Source: Desertimonas sp963772825
Lineage (GTDB): Bacteria > Actinomycetota > Acidimicrobiia > Acidimicrobiales > Ilumatobacteraceae
Assembly (NCBI GenBank): GCA_963772825.1
Contig: CAVYYX010000022.1
Span: 228,260 to 292,259, forward strand
DNA length: 64,000 nucleotides
Direction: 5' to 3'
Shown piece after piece: positions 1-8,430 of the stretch; the stretch's first letter is position 1; each line of letters starts with the position of its first letter. The notes beneath the pieces are model-generated. The model was not told the DNA's origin, made no database searches, and was given only the letters and a program-made list of their open reading frames with translations. The position numbers and the translations under genes were made by a program.

Positions 1-333
1 ACGCGGCGGGCCGGTGCCTGACGGAACGCCGGAGACGCGGCCCACTCCATGCCAGCGTCGTGAGCCTTGCCGAGATCACCGGTGGGACTGCATTCGCACG
101 AGCGCCGCGAGGTGTGGCGTCTTCTCGCCGGGCTACGCATCGAACCGGTGACCGAACGGATGGGGGTCCGCGCCGGTCAACTGATGCGACGCTTCCGACG
201 CTCACACTCGTCGATCGGACTCGGTGACTACCTCATCGCGGCGACGGCGATCGAACTCGGACTCGAGCTGGCAACGCTCAATGTTCGTCACTTTCCGATG
301 TTCGAGGCGCTGGCCCCGGCGTTCGACCTCTAG
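1..333 (+). pseudogene. VapC-type PIN-domain toxin, 5' truncated by window, frame broken
   Basis: The C-terminal half (from about 88, frame 1) reads as a PIN ribonuclease domain: an acidic residue within GLGDYLIAATA and the strand LATLNVRHFPMF near the end, as in VapC toxins of type II toxin-antitoxin pairs. The preceding N-terminal part (LHASVVSLAEITGG) is in frame 3, so the frame changes at about 84-90, next to a GGG run; removing one base would restore a smooth VapC-like join (GGMHSHERREVW). The 5' end and any VapB antitoxin lie outside the window. It ends 6 bases before acpS. Either a decayed toxin or a sequencing indel; VapC assignment rests on motif recognition. Confidence 0.7.
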
Positions 334-339
334 GCCGGC

Positions 340-723
340 ATGATCATCGGGGTGGGTGTCGACGCCGTCGACGTGGAGCGCTTCCGTCGTGTGCTGGAGC
401 GCACGCCGACGATGCGCCAACGGTTGTTCACCGAGGCCGAGTTGGCCTACGTGCAGCCGCGCATCGATCCGGTGCCATCGCTTGCCGCCCGATTCGCCGC
501 CCGTGAGGCGCTGATGAAGGCGTTGGGAGTCGGTCTTGGCTCCTTCGGGTTCCACGACGCGTCGGTGCAGGTTGCCGACAGCGGCGCCCCGAGCCTGATC
601 ATCACCGGCATGGCGACCGAGCTGGCCGCCGCCCGCGGCACGACGTCGATCCACCTGTCGCTGTCCCACGACGGACCAGTGGCGGTCGCCGTGGTCGTCG
701 CCGAGGCGAGCGGCGTGTCGTGA
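340..723 (+). CDS. acpS: holo-[acyl-carrier-protein] synthase
   Basis: Transfers the 4'-phosphopantetheine arm of CoA to acyl carrier protein, activating fatty acid synthesis in the cytoplasm. The 127-residue length fits the AcpS family. The N-terminus GVGVDAVDVERF supplies the metal-binding Asp8 and the helix with RFAAREALMKALG supplies Glu56, the second Mg ligand. The stop overlaps the GTG start of nnr (GTGA), so the two are probably translationally coupled; acpS-nnr-alr-tsaE is a common actinobacterial order. Confidence 0.95.
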   Translation: MIIGVGVDAVDVERFRRVLERTPTMRQRLFTEAELAYVQPRIDPVPSLAARFAAREALMKALGVGLGSFGFHDASVQVADSGAPSLIITGMATELAAARGTTSIHLSLSHDGPVAVAVVVAEASGVS

Positions 724-2084
724 TCCCGATCGTCACGCCGGCCGAGATGGCGGAGATCGACGCCGCCGCCGAGGAACCCGTCGACGTACTCGTCGACCGG
801 GCAGGCGACGCAGTCGCCCGAGCCGCCCGCCGCAGACTCGGTGGGACCTACGGTCGCGTCGTCAACGTGATCGCCGGCAAGGGCAACAACGGGTCCGACG
901 GACGGGTCGCCGGTCGGCTGCTCGCCGACGCGGGCGTGAAGGTGCGCGTCTTCGACGCGGCGACGTGTCCGGAAGCGCTTCCGCCAGCCGACCTCGTGAT
1001 CGACGCGGCGTATGGCACCGGGTTCCACGGCGTCTGGACAGCCCCGCGAGTCGGTGGAACCCCCGTGCTGGCGGTGGACATCCCGAGCGGCGTCGACGGG
1101 CTCACCGGTGAGGCGGGGGACCGCGCCCTGCCGGCAGCGGCGACGGTGACCTTCGCCGCCCTCAAACCGGGTCTCCTGCTCGGTGACGGCAAACGCCTCG
1201 CCGGAGACGTGATCGTCGCGGACATCGGCCTCGACGTTTCGTCGGCTCGGTCGCACGCCATCGAGCGTTGCGACGTCGCTGCCTGGTGGCGACCTCGCCC
1301 GGCGGACGCCCACAAGTGGACGCAGGCGGTGCGGGTGGTCGCCGGAAGTCCCGGGATGACCGGGGCGGCATCGTTGGTGTCGGTTGCGGCGATGCGCGCC
1401 GGCAGTGGGATCGTGTGGCTCACGACGCCGGGAGAGACACACCCGCGTGCCGAGCTGATCGAGGTCGTCGGCAGGCCATCGCCCGCCCACGGATGGCTGG
1501 GCGACGTGCTCACCGACATCGAGCGCTTCGGAGCGCTCGTCGTCGGGCCTGGGCTGGGGACGGGCGACGACATCTCGTCCGACGTGCAGGAGCTCGTCGC
1601 TGCGGCACCGTGTCCGATCGTCGTCGACGGCGATGGGCTGACGGCAATCGCCACCGCGCCGGGAGGAGCCGCCGCCGTGTTGCGCGATCGGCAAACTGCG
1701 ACGGTGCTGACGCCCCACGACGGCGAGTTCGCCCGCCTCAGCGGTGGGCCACCCGAAGCCGACCGGTTCGCTGCGGTCCGCCGGCTGGCCGCGACCACCG
1801 ACGCCGTCGTAGTGCTCAAGGGCCCGACGACGCTTGTCGCCGAGCCGAGCGGACGAGTGCTCGCCGTGAACGCTGGCGACCAGCGCCTGGCGACCGCCGG
1901 CACCGGCGACGTGCTCGCCGGCACGATCGGCAGTCTGTTGGCGTGCGGCATGCCGGCCCCGGCGGCCGCCGCGGCGGGCGCCTGGCTGCACGCCAGTGCC
2001 GCGTCGCTCCTGCCGGCAGCCGGCCTGATTGCGAGCGACGTGGCGGCAGCGATTCCCCGAGCGATCGAGCTGGCCCTGTCGTGA
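720..2084 (+). CDS. nnr: bifunctional NAD(P)H-hydrate epimerase / ADP-dependent dehydratase
   Basis: Repairs hydrated NAD(P)H: the N-terminal YjeF_N domain (about residues 1-200) epimerises, the C-terminal carbohydrate-kinase-like domain (about 205-450) dehydrates S-NAD(P)HX using ADP. Seen: GKGNNGSDGRVAGRL and VDIPSGVDG in the first half; LTPHDGEFARL, VVLKGPTTLVA and the signature TAGTGDVLAGTIG in the second. The 454-residue length matches fused Nnr proteins. The GTG start at 720 overlaps the acpS stop. Followed by a repeat-rich spacer before alr. Confidence 0.95.
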   Translation: MIPIVTPAEMAEIDAAAEEPVDVLVDRAGDAVARAARRRLGGTYGRVVNVIAGKGNNGSDGRVAGRLLADAGVKVRVFDAATCPEALPPADLVIDAAYGTGFHGVWTAPRVGGTPVLAVDIPSGVDGLTGEAGDRALPAAATVTFAALKPGLLLGDGKRLAGDVIVADIGLDVSSARSHAIERCDVAAWWRPRPADAHKWTQAVRVVAGSPGMTGAASLVSVAAMRAGSGIVWLTTPGETHPRAELIEVVGRPSPAHGWLGDVLTDIERFGALVVGPGLGTGDDISSDVQELVAAAPCPIVVDGDGLTAIATAPGGAAAVLRDRQTATVLTPHDGEFARLSGGPPEADRFAAVRRLAATTDAVVVLKGPTTLVAEPSGRVLAVNAGDQRLATAGTGDVLAGTIGSLLACGMPAPAAAAAGAWLHASAASLLPAAGLIASDVAAAIPRAIELALS

Positions 2085-2096
2085 TCATCGTGCACC

Positions 2097-2246
2097 GATG
2101 CGAGCGAGCGAGCGCAGGCGAGTGAGCGGTCAGCATCTGGGCGCGACGGGTCCGAACTGTCCAGACGAATCGCGCCCAGAAACCGGATCGGACGAATCGC
2201 GCCCAGAAGGTGGATCGGATGCGTGGCCCGGAGAACGCAATGAATC
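2097..2246 (+). repeat. family A dispersed repeat, split by a family B element
   Basis: The left part (2097-2132, GCGAGCGAGCGAGCGC followed by AGGCGAGTGAGCGG) matches the left part of the intact family A copy at 10035-10099. The right part (2219-2246, GCGTGGCCCGGAGAACGCAA then TGAA) matches its right part. Between them lies a palindromic family B-like sequence, so one element appears to have entered the other. The right part contains the likely Shine-Dalgarno sequence and the ATG of alr. Confidence 0.6.
2135..2208. repeat. family B palindromic repeat, divergent copy B1
   Basis: TCTGGGCGCG at 2136-2145 is the exact inverse of CGCGCCCAGA at 2171-2180, and an 18-base unit starting GACGAATCGCGCCCAG recurs at 2164 and 2191 (27-base period). 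The layout resembles the copies near 6250, 25283 and 51012, with GCG in place of GCGGC. Confidence 0.55.
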
Positions 2247-3361
2247 GTTGGGCGTGGGCGGAGGTCGATCTCGACGCCATCGCCGACAACGTCGGCCAGC
2301 TGCGAACCGTTACCGAACCCGCCGAGGTGTGGGCGGTGGTCAAGGCCGATGGCTACGGCCACGGCGCGGTCGAGGTCGGTCGTGCTGCGCTCACCGCCGG
2401 CGCTGCTGGCCTGTGCGTCGCCCTGGTCAGCGAAGGCGTGAGCCTCCGCAACGCCGGGATCGACGCCCCGATCCTCGTGCTCAGCGAGCAACCGCCCGCG
2501 AGCCTCGCCGACCTCGTGGCCCACGACCTCATCGCCACGGTCTCGACCGAGGACGGCATCGACCGCCTCGCCGCCGCCGTTGGCGACAGTAGGTCGGTCG
2601 CTCAGCGGGTCCATCTCAAGGTCGACACTGGGATGCATCGGGTCGGCGCGCGGCCGGAAGACGCCCAAGCGCTCGCCGGCCGCATCGCCGCCCACGCCCC
2701 GACCTTGGGTCTCGACGGCGTCTTCACTCATTTGGCGGTCGCCGACGAACCGGACAACCCGTACACGGACGCCCAGCTTCGGCGCTTCGACGCCGTCCTG
2801 GCGGAGCTGTCGAATGTCGACGACGTGGCGGTCCATACGGCCAACTCGGCCGCCGCCCTGACCCGCCCGGACGCCCGCCGGTCGTTGGTCCGCATCGGCA
2901 TCGCGATGTATGGCATCTCCCCGGGCGCCGCTCTCGACGAGTTGGCAGCGGCGCTGCGCCCGGCACTCTCGCTGAAGGCGCGGATCTCCTTCGTCAAGCG
3001 GCTGACCGCGGGCGACCGACTGTCGTACGGGCTGCGGCATACCCTCGCCGGCGCGGCGAACGTCGCCACGGTGCCGATCGGCTACGCCGACGGTGTCCGA
3101 CGCAACCTCTCCGGCACCGGAGCCACGGTGCTCGTCGGCGGCAGGCGCCGGCAGATCATCGGCACGATCACGATGGATCAGCTGATGGTCGACTGCGGCG
3201 ACGACCCGGTGGCGGTCGGCGACGAGGTTGTCCTGCTCGGTCGGCAGGGCGACTCCGAGATTCGCGCCGAGGAGTGGGCGAGCACGCTGGGCACGATCGG
3301 CTACGAGGTGGTCTGCGGCATCGGCCCCCGAGTCCCTCGCCGTTACGTGTCCGGGGAGTGA
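2240..3361 (+). CDS. alr: alanine racemase
   Basis: PLP enzyme converting L- to D-alanine for peptidoglycan. Starting at ATG 2240 gives 373 residues, typical of the family. Lys35 in AVVKADGYGHG is the PLP lysine and Tyr263 in LSYGLRHTLAG is the second catalytic base. An upstream in-frame start at 2210 would add ten non-conserved residues, whereas GGAGA at 2231 is well placed for 2240. The start region belongs to a family A repeat (see findings). Followed 24 bases later by tsaE. Confidence 0.95.
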   Translation: MNRWAWAEVDLDAIADNVGQLRTVTEPAEVWAVVKADGYGHGAVEVGRAALTAGAAGLCVALVSEGVSLRNAGIDAPILVLSEQPPASLADLVAHDLIATVSTEDGIDRLAAAVGDSRSVAQRVHLKVDTGMHRVGARPEDAQALAGRIAAHAPTLGLDGVFTHLAVADEPDNPYTDAQLRRFDAVLAELSNVDDVAVHTANSAAALTRPDARRSLVRIGIAMYGISPGAALDELAAALRPALSLKARISFVKRLTAGDRLSYGLRHTLAGAANVATVPIGYADGVRRNLSGTGATVLVGGRRRQIIGTITMDQLMVDCGDDPVAVGDEVVLLGRQGDSEIRAEEWASTLGTIGYEVVCGIGPRVPRRYVSGE

Positions 3362-3385
3362 TCGCCCCTAGCATCGAGTGCTCCG

Positions 3386-3916
3386 ATGAGCCCCACCGTT
3401 TCCATCGTCGCGCCGTCGCTCGCCGCCACCCACGCGGTGGCGTCGACGATCGCGGCCTGTAGCCGGGTGGGTGACATCATCGTCCTCGCGGGCGAGATGG
3501 GCGCCGGCAAGACGGCCTTCGCCCAGGGCTTTGGCCGGGCGCTGGGGGTCGTCGAGCCGATCACCTCGCCGACGTTCACCCTCGTGCAGACGTACGCCAC
3601 GCCACGAGGCCTCTTCCATCACGCCGACGTGTACCGCCTCGAGCAGCTCCACGAAGTCGCCGACCTCGCCCTCGGCGAGCTCGCCGAGTTCCGCGGGATC
3701 GTGGTGGTCGAGTGGGGGGATGTCGTCTCGGCGGTGCTCGGTGAGCATCTCGAGGTGCGTCTCGGTCTCGCCGCCGAGCCGCCCGACGACGATCAGCCGC
3801 TGCTCGACCACGCCAGGCGGATCACGATCACCCCGTCGGGGCGGACGTGGGCGGAACGCTGGCAGCTCCTCACGGCGCAGCTCGACGCCCTCGATCTCGG
3901 CACGGCCGCCTGCTGA
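3386..3916 (+). CDS. tsaE: tRNA threonylcarbamoyladenosine biosynthesis ATPase
   Basis: ATPase of the t6A37 tRNA modification system, working with TsaB and TsaD. Visible: Walker A in GEMGAGKTAFAQGF, the family motif TSPTFTLVQTY, HADVYRLE and the strand VVVEWGD. The length of 176 residues is slightly longer than the usual 150-160. A TAGCAT hexamer at 3369-3374, 11 bases before ATG, is a candidate -10 box. It heads the run tsaE-tsaB-rimI-tsaD. Confidence 0.95.
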   Translation: MSPTVSIVAPSLAATHAVASTIAACSRVGDIIVLAGEMGAGKTAFAQGFGRALGVVEPITSPTFTLVQTYATPRGLFHHADVYRLEQLHEVADLALGELAEFRGIVVVEWGDVVSAVLGEHLEVRLGLAAEPPDDDQPLLDHARRITITPSGRTWAERWQLLTAQLDALDLGTAAC

Positions 3917-3926
3917 TGGTGACGCC

Positions 3927-4640
3927 ATGCTGATCCTCGGCATCGAGACGGCCACCCCGCAGGTCAGCGTCGCGATCGGCGGCCACGAAGGGGTGATCGC
4001 GTTGTTCGAGGTCGCCCGCGGACGACGGCACGCCGAGACCCTCGTTCCGGCGATCAAGTTCTGCTGCGAACAGGCCGACGTGTCGCTGGACGAGATCGGG
4101 CTCGTCGCCGTCGACGTCGGCCCTGGACTGTTCACGGGGATGCGCGTCGGGCTGGCCACCGGCAAGGCGTTGGCCCAGGCGTTGCGGGTGCCGATGATCG
4201 GGATCTCGTCGCTGGATCTGCTGGCGTTCCCGCACCGCCAGTCCGACCGTGTGGTCGTGCCCGTCATCGACGCCCGCAAGGGTGAGGTGTTCTACGCGAT
4301 GTATCGGGCGGTCCCCGGTGGCGTGCAGCAGGTTGTCGGCCCGCGGGTCGCCGCCGTCGACGAGTTGGTCGCCGACCTCGTCGCCCGCAGTCAGGACACG
4401 CTGTGCGTCGGAGACGGCGCGCTGCGCTACCGCCGGGAGATCTGTGCCGGGTTCCACTGCGAGTTCGTCGACGAGGCGTACCCCAGCGCCGGACCGCTCG
4501 TCCAACTCGCGCACGCCAGGGCGCTGCGCGAGGAGTGGGAGCAGCCGGGCGACATCCATGCCCTCTACCTCCGGCCTCCAGACGCCGAGATCAACTGGGC
4601 AACGCGGGCTGCCGCAGGACCCGGCGGAGCCAAACCGTGA
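3927..4640 (+). CDS. tsaB: tRNA threonylcarbamoyladenosine biosynthesis protein TsaB
   Basis: ASKHA-fold partner of TsaD in t6A synthesis, lacking its own catalytic metal site. The protein begins MLILGIETATPQVSVAI and carries VDVGPGLFTGMRVGLATGKAL, the hallmark of TsaB. It has 237 residues from ATG 3927, ten bases after the tsaE stop; the reading frame is open further upstream, but that part is antisense-like shadow over tsaE. The stop overlaps the GTG of rimI. Confidence 0.93.
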   Translation: MLILGIETATPQVSVAIGGHEGVIALFEVARGRRHAETLVPAIKFCCEQADVSLDEIGLVAVDVGPGLFTGMRVGLATGKALAQALRVPMIGISSLDLLAFPHRQSDRVVVPVIDARKGEVFYAMYRAVPGGVQQVVGPRVAAVDELVADLVARSQDTLCVGDGALRYRREICAGFHCEFVDEAYPSAGPLVQLAHARALREEWEQPGDIHALYLRPPDAEINWATRAAAGPGGAKP

Positions 4641-5194
4641 GCATCCTCGATCGGATGCTCGACCGCGCCGTGAGTCGCTCTGTGGTGATCGAGCCGATGC
4701 GGATCAGGCACGTCGCCCAGATCATGGACATCGAACGCAACGCCTACCCGCGGCCATGGAGCGCCAACGTGTTCCACGACGAGCTGCGCGAAGCGCGCAA
4801 CGGCCGGCGTCACTACGTCATCGCCAAGCGTGGTCGTACCGTGATCGGCTACGGCGGGATCATGTTCGTCCCGAGAGGAGGGTCGACTGACGGAGGCGAC
4901 GCCGAAGCGCATATCACCAACATCGCCGTGCACCCTGACGAGCGTCGCAGTGGCGTGGCGACGCGGCTGCTCGGCACGCTGGCCGGCGAGGCGATCCGAC
5001 GAGGATGCGCAGCATGGACGTTGGAGGTCCGGGCGACGAGTCGTGGTGCTCAGGAGCTCTACCGGCGCTTCGGCTTCGTGCCCGCCGGCGTGCGCAAGAA
5101 GTACTACGAGAACGACATCGACGCCATCGTGATGTGGTGCCACGACATCCAAGGGCTCGACTACGCCCGCCGGCTGGAGAGCCTTCAGCCGTGA
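4637..5194 (+). CDS. rimI: GNAT N-acetyltransferase, RimI type
   Basis: Acetylates protein N-termini (classically ribosomal protein S18). The acetyl-CoA binding motif is visible as ITNIAVHPDERRSGVATRLL, followed by LEVRATSRGAQELYRRFGF and the C-terminal VRKKYYENDIDAIVMW typical of RimI. Length 185 residues. GTG start overlaps the tsaB stop, and its own stop overlaps the GTG of tsaD, so the four genes are tightly coupled. RimI is often embedded between tsaB and tsaD; its substrate here is not known. Confidence 0.9.
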   Translation: MSILDRMLDRAVSRSVVIEPMRIRHVAQIMDIERNAYPRPWSANVFHDELREARNGRRHYVIAKRGRTVIGYGGIMFVPRGGSTDGGDAEAHITNIAVHPDERRSGVATRLLGTLAGEAIRRGCAAWTLEVRATSRGAQELYRRFGFVPAGVRKKYYENDIDAIVMWCHDIQGLDYARRLESLQP

Positions 5195-6214
5195 GTTTCC
5201 CCGATCGACACACCTTGGTGCTTGGCATCGAGACGAGTTGCGACGAGACGGCCGCAGCGCTCGTGCTCGGCGGCAACGACATCGCCTCCAGCGTGGTCAG
5301 CTCGCAGATCGACCTGCACGCGGCGTTCGGTGGCGTCGTGCCCGAGATCGCCAGCCGGGCGCACCTCGATCTGCTCAACCCGGTGATCGCCAGAGCCATT
5401 GTCGAGGCGGGCGTCGACGAGGCACGCATCGACGCCGTGGCGTGCACGGTCGGGCCCGGCCTGATCGGCGCCCTGCTCGTCGGTGTGTCGGCGGCCAAGG
5501 CGCTGGCGCTGGCGTGGGACGTTCCGTTCGTCGGCGTCAACCACCTCGAGGCGCACCTCTACGCGGCGTTGCTCGAGGACCCGTCGACGGAGCTGCCGAT
5601 CGTCGTGCTGCTGGTGTCGGGAGGGCACACGATGCTCGTCGAGATGACGGCGCCCGGTGAGTACCGACTGCTCGGCCAGACGATCGACGACGCGGCCGGC
5701 GAGGCGTTCGACAAGGTCGCCCGGTTCCTCGGGCTGGGCTATCCGGGTGGTCCGGCGATCGAGGCGATCGCCCGGCAGGGTGACCCGACCGCCATCGCCT
5801 TCCCGCGGGCGATGCGCGACGCCGAGGGGGACGGGCGCCTCGACTTCAGCTTCTCCGGGCTCAAGACGGCCGTGATGTACTACGTCCGCAAGCATCCCGA
5901 TGCCGACACGGCCGACCTCGCCGCCTCCTTTCAGGAGGCCGTGGTCGACGTGCTCGTTCACAAGGCGCGGCTCGCCGCCCGGGATGTCGGGGCGCGAGGC
6001 ATCGCCCTCGGGGGAGGTGTCGCCGCCAACGGCCGCCTGCGCGAGGCGATGCTCGACGCCTGTGCCGCCGACGGTATTCGCGGCTACGTCCCGAGCCCGG
6101 CGATGTGCACCGACAACGCGGCGATGATTGCCGCTGCTGGATGGCACCGCCTGCGCCTCGACGGCCCGACGCCTCTCGACGCCGGGGCCGATCCCCAACC
6201 TCAAACTCGCCTGA
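5191..6214 (+). CDS. tsaD: tRNA N6-adenosine threonylcarbamoyltransferase, frame break at C-terminus
   Basis: Catalytic subunit that puts the threonylcarbamoyl group on A37 of ANN-decoding tRNAs. Seen: GIETSCDETAAALV, GLIGALLVGVSAAKALA, the metal-binding NHLEAHLYA, LLVSGGHTML and SFSGLKTAV. As written, the frame runs on without a stop through 7449 into the next gene. However, the run of four C at 6193-6196 read as three gives an ending ADPNLKLA with TGA at 6212-6214, a normal TsaD C-terminus. I therefore end tsaD there and treat the read-through (5191-7449, 752 residues) as a probable single-base artefact, not a fusion. Confidence 0.88.
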
Positions 6215-6221
6215 GGCTTTC

Positions 6222-6302
6222 GTTCTGGGCGGCCTCCGGTCCAATCACAGATCTGGGCGGCATCGGGTCCGCTTCTCCGGCGTTCGGCCGCCCAGATCGA
6301 CC
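6222..6302. repeat. family B palindromic repeat, copy B2
   Basis: Two direct copies of CTGGGCGGC 28 bases apart (6225 and 6253) are followed by the inverse. GATCTGGGCGGC at 6250-6261 pairs perfectly with GCCGCCCAGATC at 6287-6298. The same architecture and the same GATCGACCGGTC-like tail recur in copies B3 and B4. It starts eight bases after the reconstructed tsaD stop and ends just before the candidate -10 box of dus. Confidence 0.8.
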
Positions 6303-6310
6303 GGTCTCGG

Positions 6311-6316
6311 TAGCGT
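6311..6316 (+). promoter_or_regulatory. candidate -10 box of a leaderless dus transcript
   Basis: TAGCGT lies 8 bases before the ATG at 6325 and no Shine-Dalgarno sequence is present. The same TAGCGT hexamer is 7 bases before mftA. Inferred from spacing only. Confidence 0.35.
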
Positions 6317-6324
6317 CGACGGCA

Positions 6325-7449
6325 ATGGAGGTCAGGCTCGGATCGTTCACGCCGGCGGCGCCGGTCGTCCTGGCGCCGATGGCCGGCGTCACCAATGCCC
6401 CCTTCCGCGCCCTGTGCCGGCACTTCGGACCAGGACTCGTCTACGTCAACGAGATGGTGATGGCCACCGCCCTCGTCCACGGGAACGCCAAGACCGCCCA
6501 GATGGTGACGTTCGGCCCCGACGAGCAGCCGCGCAGCCTGCAGCTCTACGGGTCCGACCCGGAGATGATGTCGCTGGCAGTCGGCAAGCTGTGCGACAGC
6601 GGGCTCGTCGACCACGTCGACCTCAACTTCGGTTGTCCGGCAGCAAAGGTGACCCGCCGTGGCGGGGGAGCGGCGGTGCCGGCCAAGCCGGCGCTGCTGC
6701 GGGCGATCGTGCGGGCGGCGGTCACCGCCGCCGCCCCCTACGACGTTCCCGTCACCGCCAAGTTCCGCATGGGGCTGCACGACGACCTGCTGACCCATCT
6801 GGGCGCCGGGTCGGTGTGCGAGGACGAGGGTGTTGCGTACATCGCGATGCACGCCCGCACCGCCCAGCAGCACTACGCCGGCGACGCCCGCTGGGAGGCC
6901 ATCGGCGAGCTGAAGGCCCACGTCACCACGATCCCGGTGCTCGGCAACGGCGACATCTGGGTCGCCGCCGACGCCCTGGCGATGATGGCTGCGACGGGCT
7001 GCGACGGTGTGGTGGTCGGCCGCGGGTGTCTCGGTCGGCCGTGGCTGTTCGGCGACCTGCTCGCTGTGTTCGCCGGTCGCCCGGCTCCGCCACCTCCGAC
7101 GCTCGGCGACGTCATCGACGTGATGGCCGCTCATGCCATCGATCTCGTCGAGCACCTCGGCTCCGAGAACAACGCGATGCGCGATTTCCGCAAGCACACG
7201 GCGTGGTACCTCACCGGCTACCCGGTGGGTCCGGAGGCCCGCCGCCGCCTGGCGATGGTGTCGTCGCTCGTCGAGCTCGACGACCTGCTCGCTGCGCTCG
7301 ACCGTGACCTCGTTGTCGTCGCCGGCGGGGAGACGATCCGCCGCGGTCACACGAACGGCCCGATCCGGGTCGCCTTGCCGGACGGCTTCTTCGACGACGA
7401 GCTCGCCGTGCCCGACGACGCCGACGTGCTCACCCTGTCCGGCGGCTGA
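6325..7449 (+). CDS. dus: tRNA-dihydrouridine synthase
   Basis: FMN enzyme reducing uridines in tRNA D-loops. The TIM barrel begins VVLAPMAGVTNAPFRALC; YVNEMVMATALVHGN, LYGSDPEMM, VDLNFGCPAAKVTRRGGGAA (catalytic Cys in the FGCPAAKV loop) and VLGNGDIWVAADALAM with GCDGVVVGRGCLGRPWLF follow, as in DusB-type enzymes. ATG 6325 gives 374 residues, somewhat longer than usual, and places the start directly at the conserved N-terminus. In the raw sequence it is in frame with tsaD (see there). It is convergent with phnE; a family C palindrome separates them. Confidence 0.92.
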   Translation: MEVRLGSFTPAAPVVLAPMAGVTNAPFRALCRHFGPGLVYVNEMVMATALVHGNAKTAQMVTFGPDEQPRSLQLYGSDPEMMSLAVGKLCDSGLVDHVDLNFGCPAAKVTRRGGGAAVPAKPALLRAIVRAAVTAAAPYDVPVTAKFRMGLHDDLLTHLGAGSVCEDEGVAYIAMHARTAQQHYAGDARWEAIGELKAHVTTIPVLGNGDIWVAADALAMMAATGCDGVVVGRGCLGRPWLFGDLLAVFAGRPAPPPPTLGDVIDVMAAHAIDLVEHLGSENNAMRDFRKHTAWYLTGYPVGPEARRRLAMVSSLVELDDLLAALDRDLVVVAGGETIRRGHTNGPIRVALPDGFFDDELAVPDDADVLTLSGG

Positions 7450-7456
7450 CGATCTC

Positions 7457-7540
7457 CCATCGGAGGTTTGCTGCCATCGGAGTGTCAGCGGTCGACACGT
7501 CCCGCACGAAACACTCCGATGCACGAAACACTCCAATGGA
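7457..7540. terminator. family C palindromic repeat C1, likely bidirectional terminator
   Basis: ATCGGAGTGT at 7476-7485 pairs perfectly with ACACTCCGAT at 7511-7520, with further GGAG/CTCC half-sites on either side. It fills the gap between the convergent dus and phnE stops. A related element occupies the equivalent convergent gap at 53085-53166. Confidence 0.55.
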
Positions 7541-7545
7541 GAATG

Positions 7546-8430
7546 TCAGAGGATCAGTTCGGCTTCGGTGGCGGGGTCGTCCGGGGAGACGACGGTGCCG
7601 GATGGCCCGGCGAGGATGCGGCGGCGCACGGCGCCGGACACGGTGTCGATGAGGATCGTCGTCACGACGACGACGATCAGCGCCATCCCGGCGAGGCCCC
7701 ACTCCTTGAAGCGCAGGCTGTCGTTGAGGATCTGGCCGATGCCGCCGATACCGAGGACGCCGAGCACCGACGACACGCGGATGTTGATCTCGAAGCGGTA
7801 GAGCACGAAGGACGCGACCTCCGGCATCGTCTGGGGGATCACGGCCCACCGCAGCCGCTGCAGCTGTGTCGCGCCGACCGAGTCGGCCGCCTCGATCGGC
7901 CCGCGGTCGACACCCTCGACGATCTCCGAGATCAGCTTCCCGAGCGTGCCGACCGAGCCGATGGCGATCGCCATGATCCCCGCAGTCGGGGTCAGGCCGA
8001 GCACGGGGATCAGGGCGAGGACGAGGATCAGCTCCGGGACGGCTCGCAGGATGTTGAACAGCTGGCGAACGAGGAACGAGAACCAGCGCGGCACGAGGTT
8101 CTCGGCTGCCAAGAACCCCAGCGGCACGGCGAACACGGCGGCGATCAGGGTGCCCAGCCACGCCATCGCGATCGAGTCCCACATCGCTCGCAGGCAACGA
8201 CCGAGGTCTGACGCCTGAAGCTGGGTGAACATCAGCTCGAAGATGCGGTAGAGGTCCGCCGGCGCTTCGAGCAGCCGGCTCCACTTGATGTCGAGGCCGA
8301 GGATCGACCACAGGACGAGAGCCGCCCACACACCGAGTGTCACCCACTTGGCGACGTTGAACGGCCGAGTGGGACGACGTGCTCCGGCCGATGTCCCCGA
8401 CGCCTGCGGTGATGTCAGCTGCGCCGTCAC
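7546..8430 (-). CDS. phnE: phosphonate-type ABC transporter permease (second)
   Basis: Inner membrane permease of a PhnCDE importer; 294 residues with about six hydrophobic segments. The binding-protein-dependent permease signature is visible around residues 180-240 (GPIEAADSVGATQLQRLRW, then SSVLGVLGIGGIGQILND). The N-terminal 25 residues are Ser/Thr/Pro rich and cytoplasmic. Its start overlaps the stop of the upstream phnE by four bases, so it is the last gene of the operon phnD-phnC-phnE-phnE. Substrate could be phosphonate, phosphite or phosphate; no C-P lyase genes are in the window. Confidence 0.9.
   Translation of the reverse strand: MTAQLTSPQASGTSAGARRPTRPFNVAKWVTLGVWAALVLWSILGLDIKWSRLLEAPADLYRIFELMFTQLQASDLGRCLRAMWDSIAMAWLGTLIAAVFAVPLGFLAAENLVPRWFSFLVRQLFNILRAVPELILVLALIPVLGLTPTAGIMAIAIGSVGTLGKLISEIVEGVDRGPIEAADSVGATQLQRLRWAVIPQTMPEVASFVLYRFEINIRVSSVLGVLGIGGIGQILNDSLRFKEWGLAGMALIVVVVTTILIDTVSGAVRRRILAGPSGTVVSPDDPATEAELIL

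Noticed and set aside
202..3040. Long open frames on the minus strand over acpS, nnr and alr (up to 730 codons)
   Set aside because: They are antisense shadows in GC-rich coding DNA; they show no domain motifs and low-complexity Arg/Gly/Asp composition, while the plus-strand proteins are clearly recognisable.
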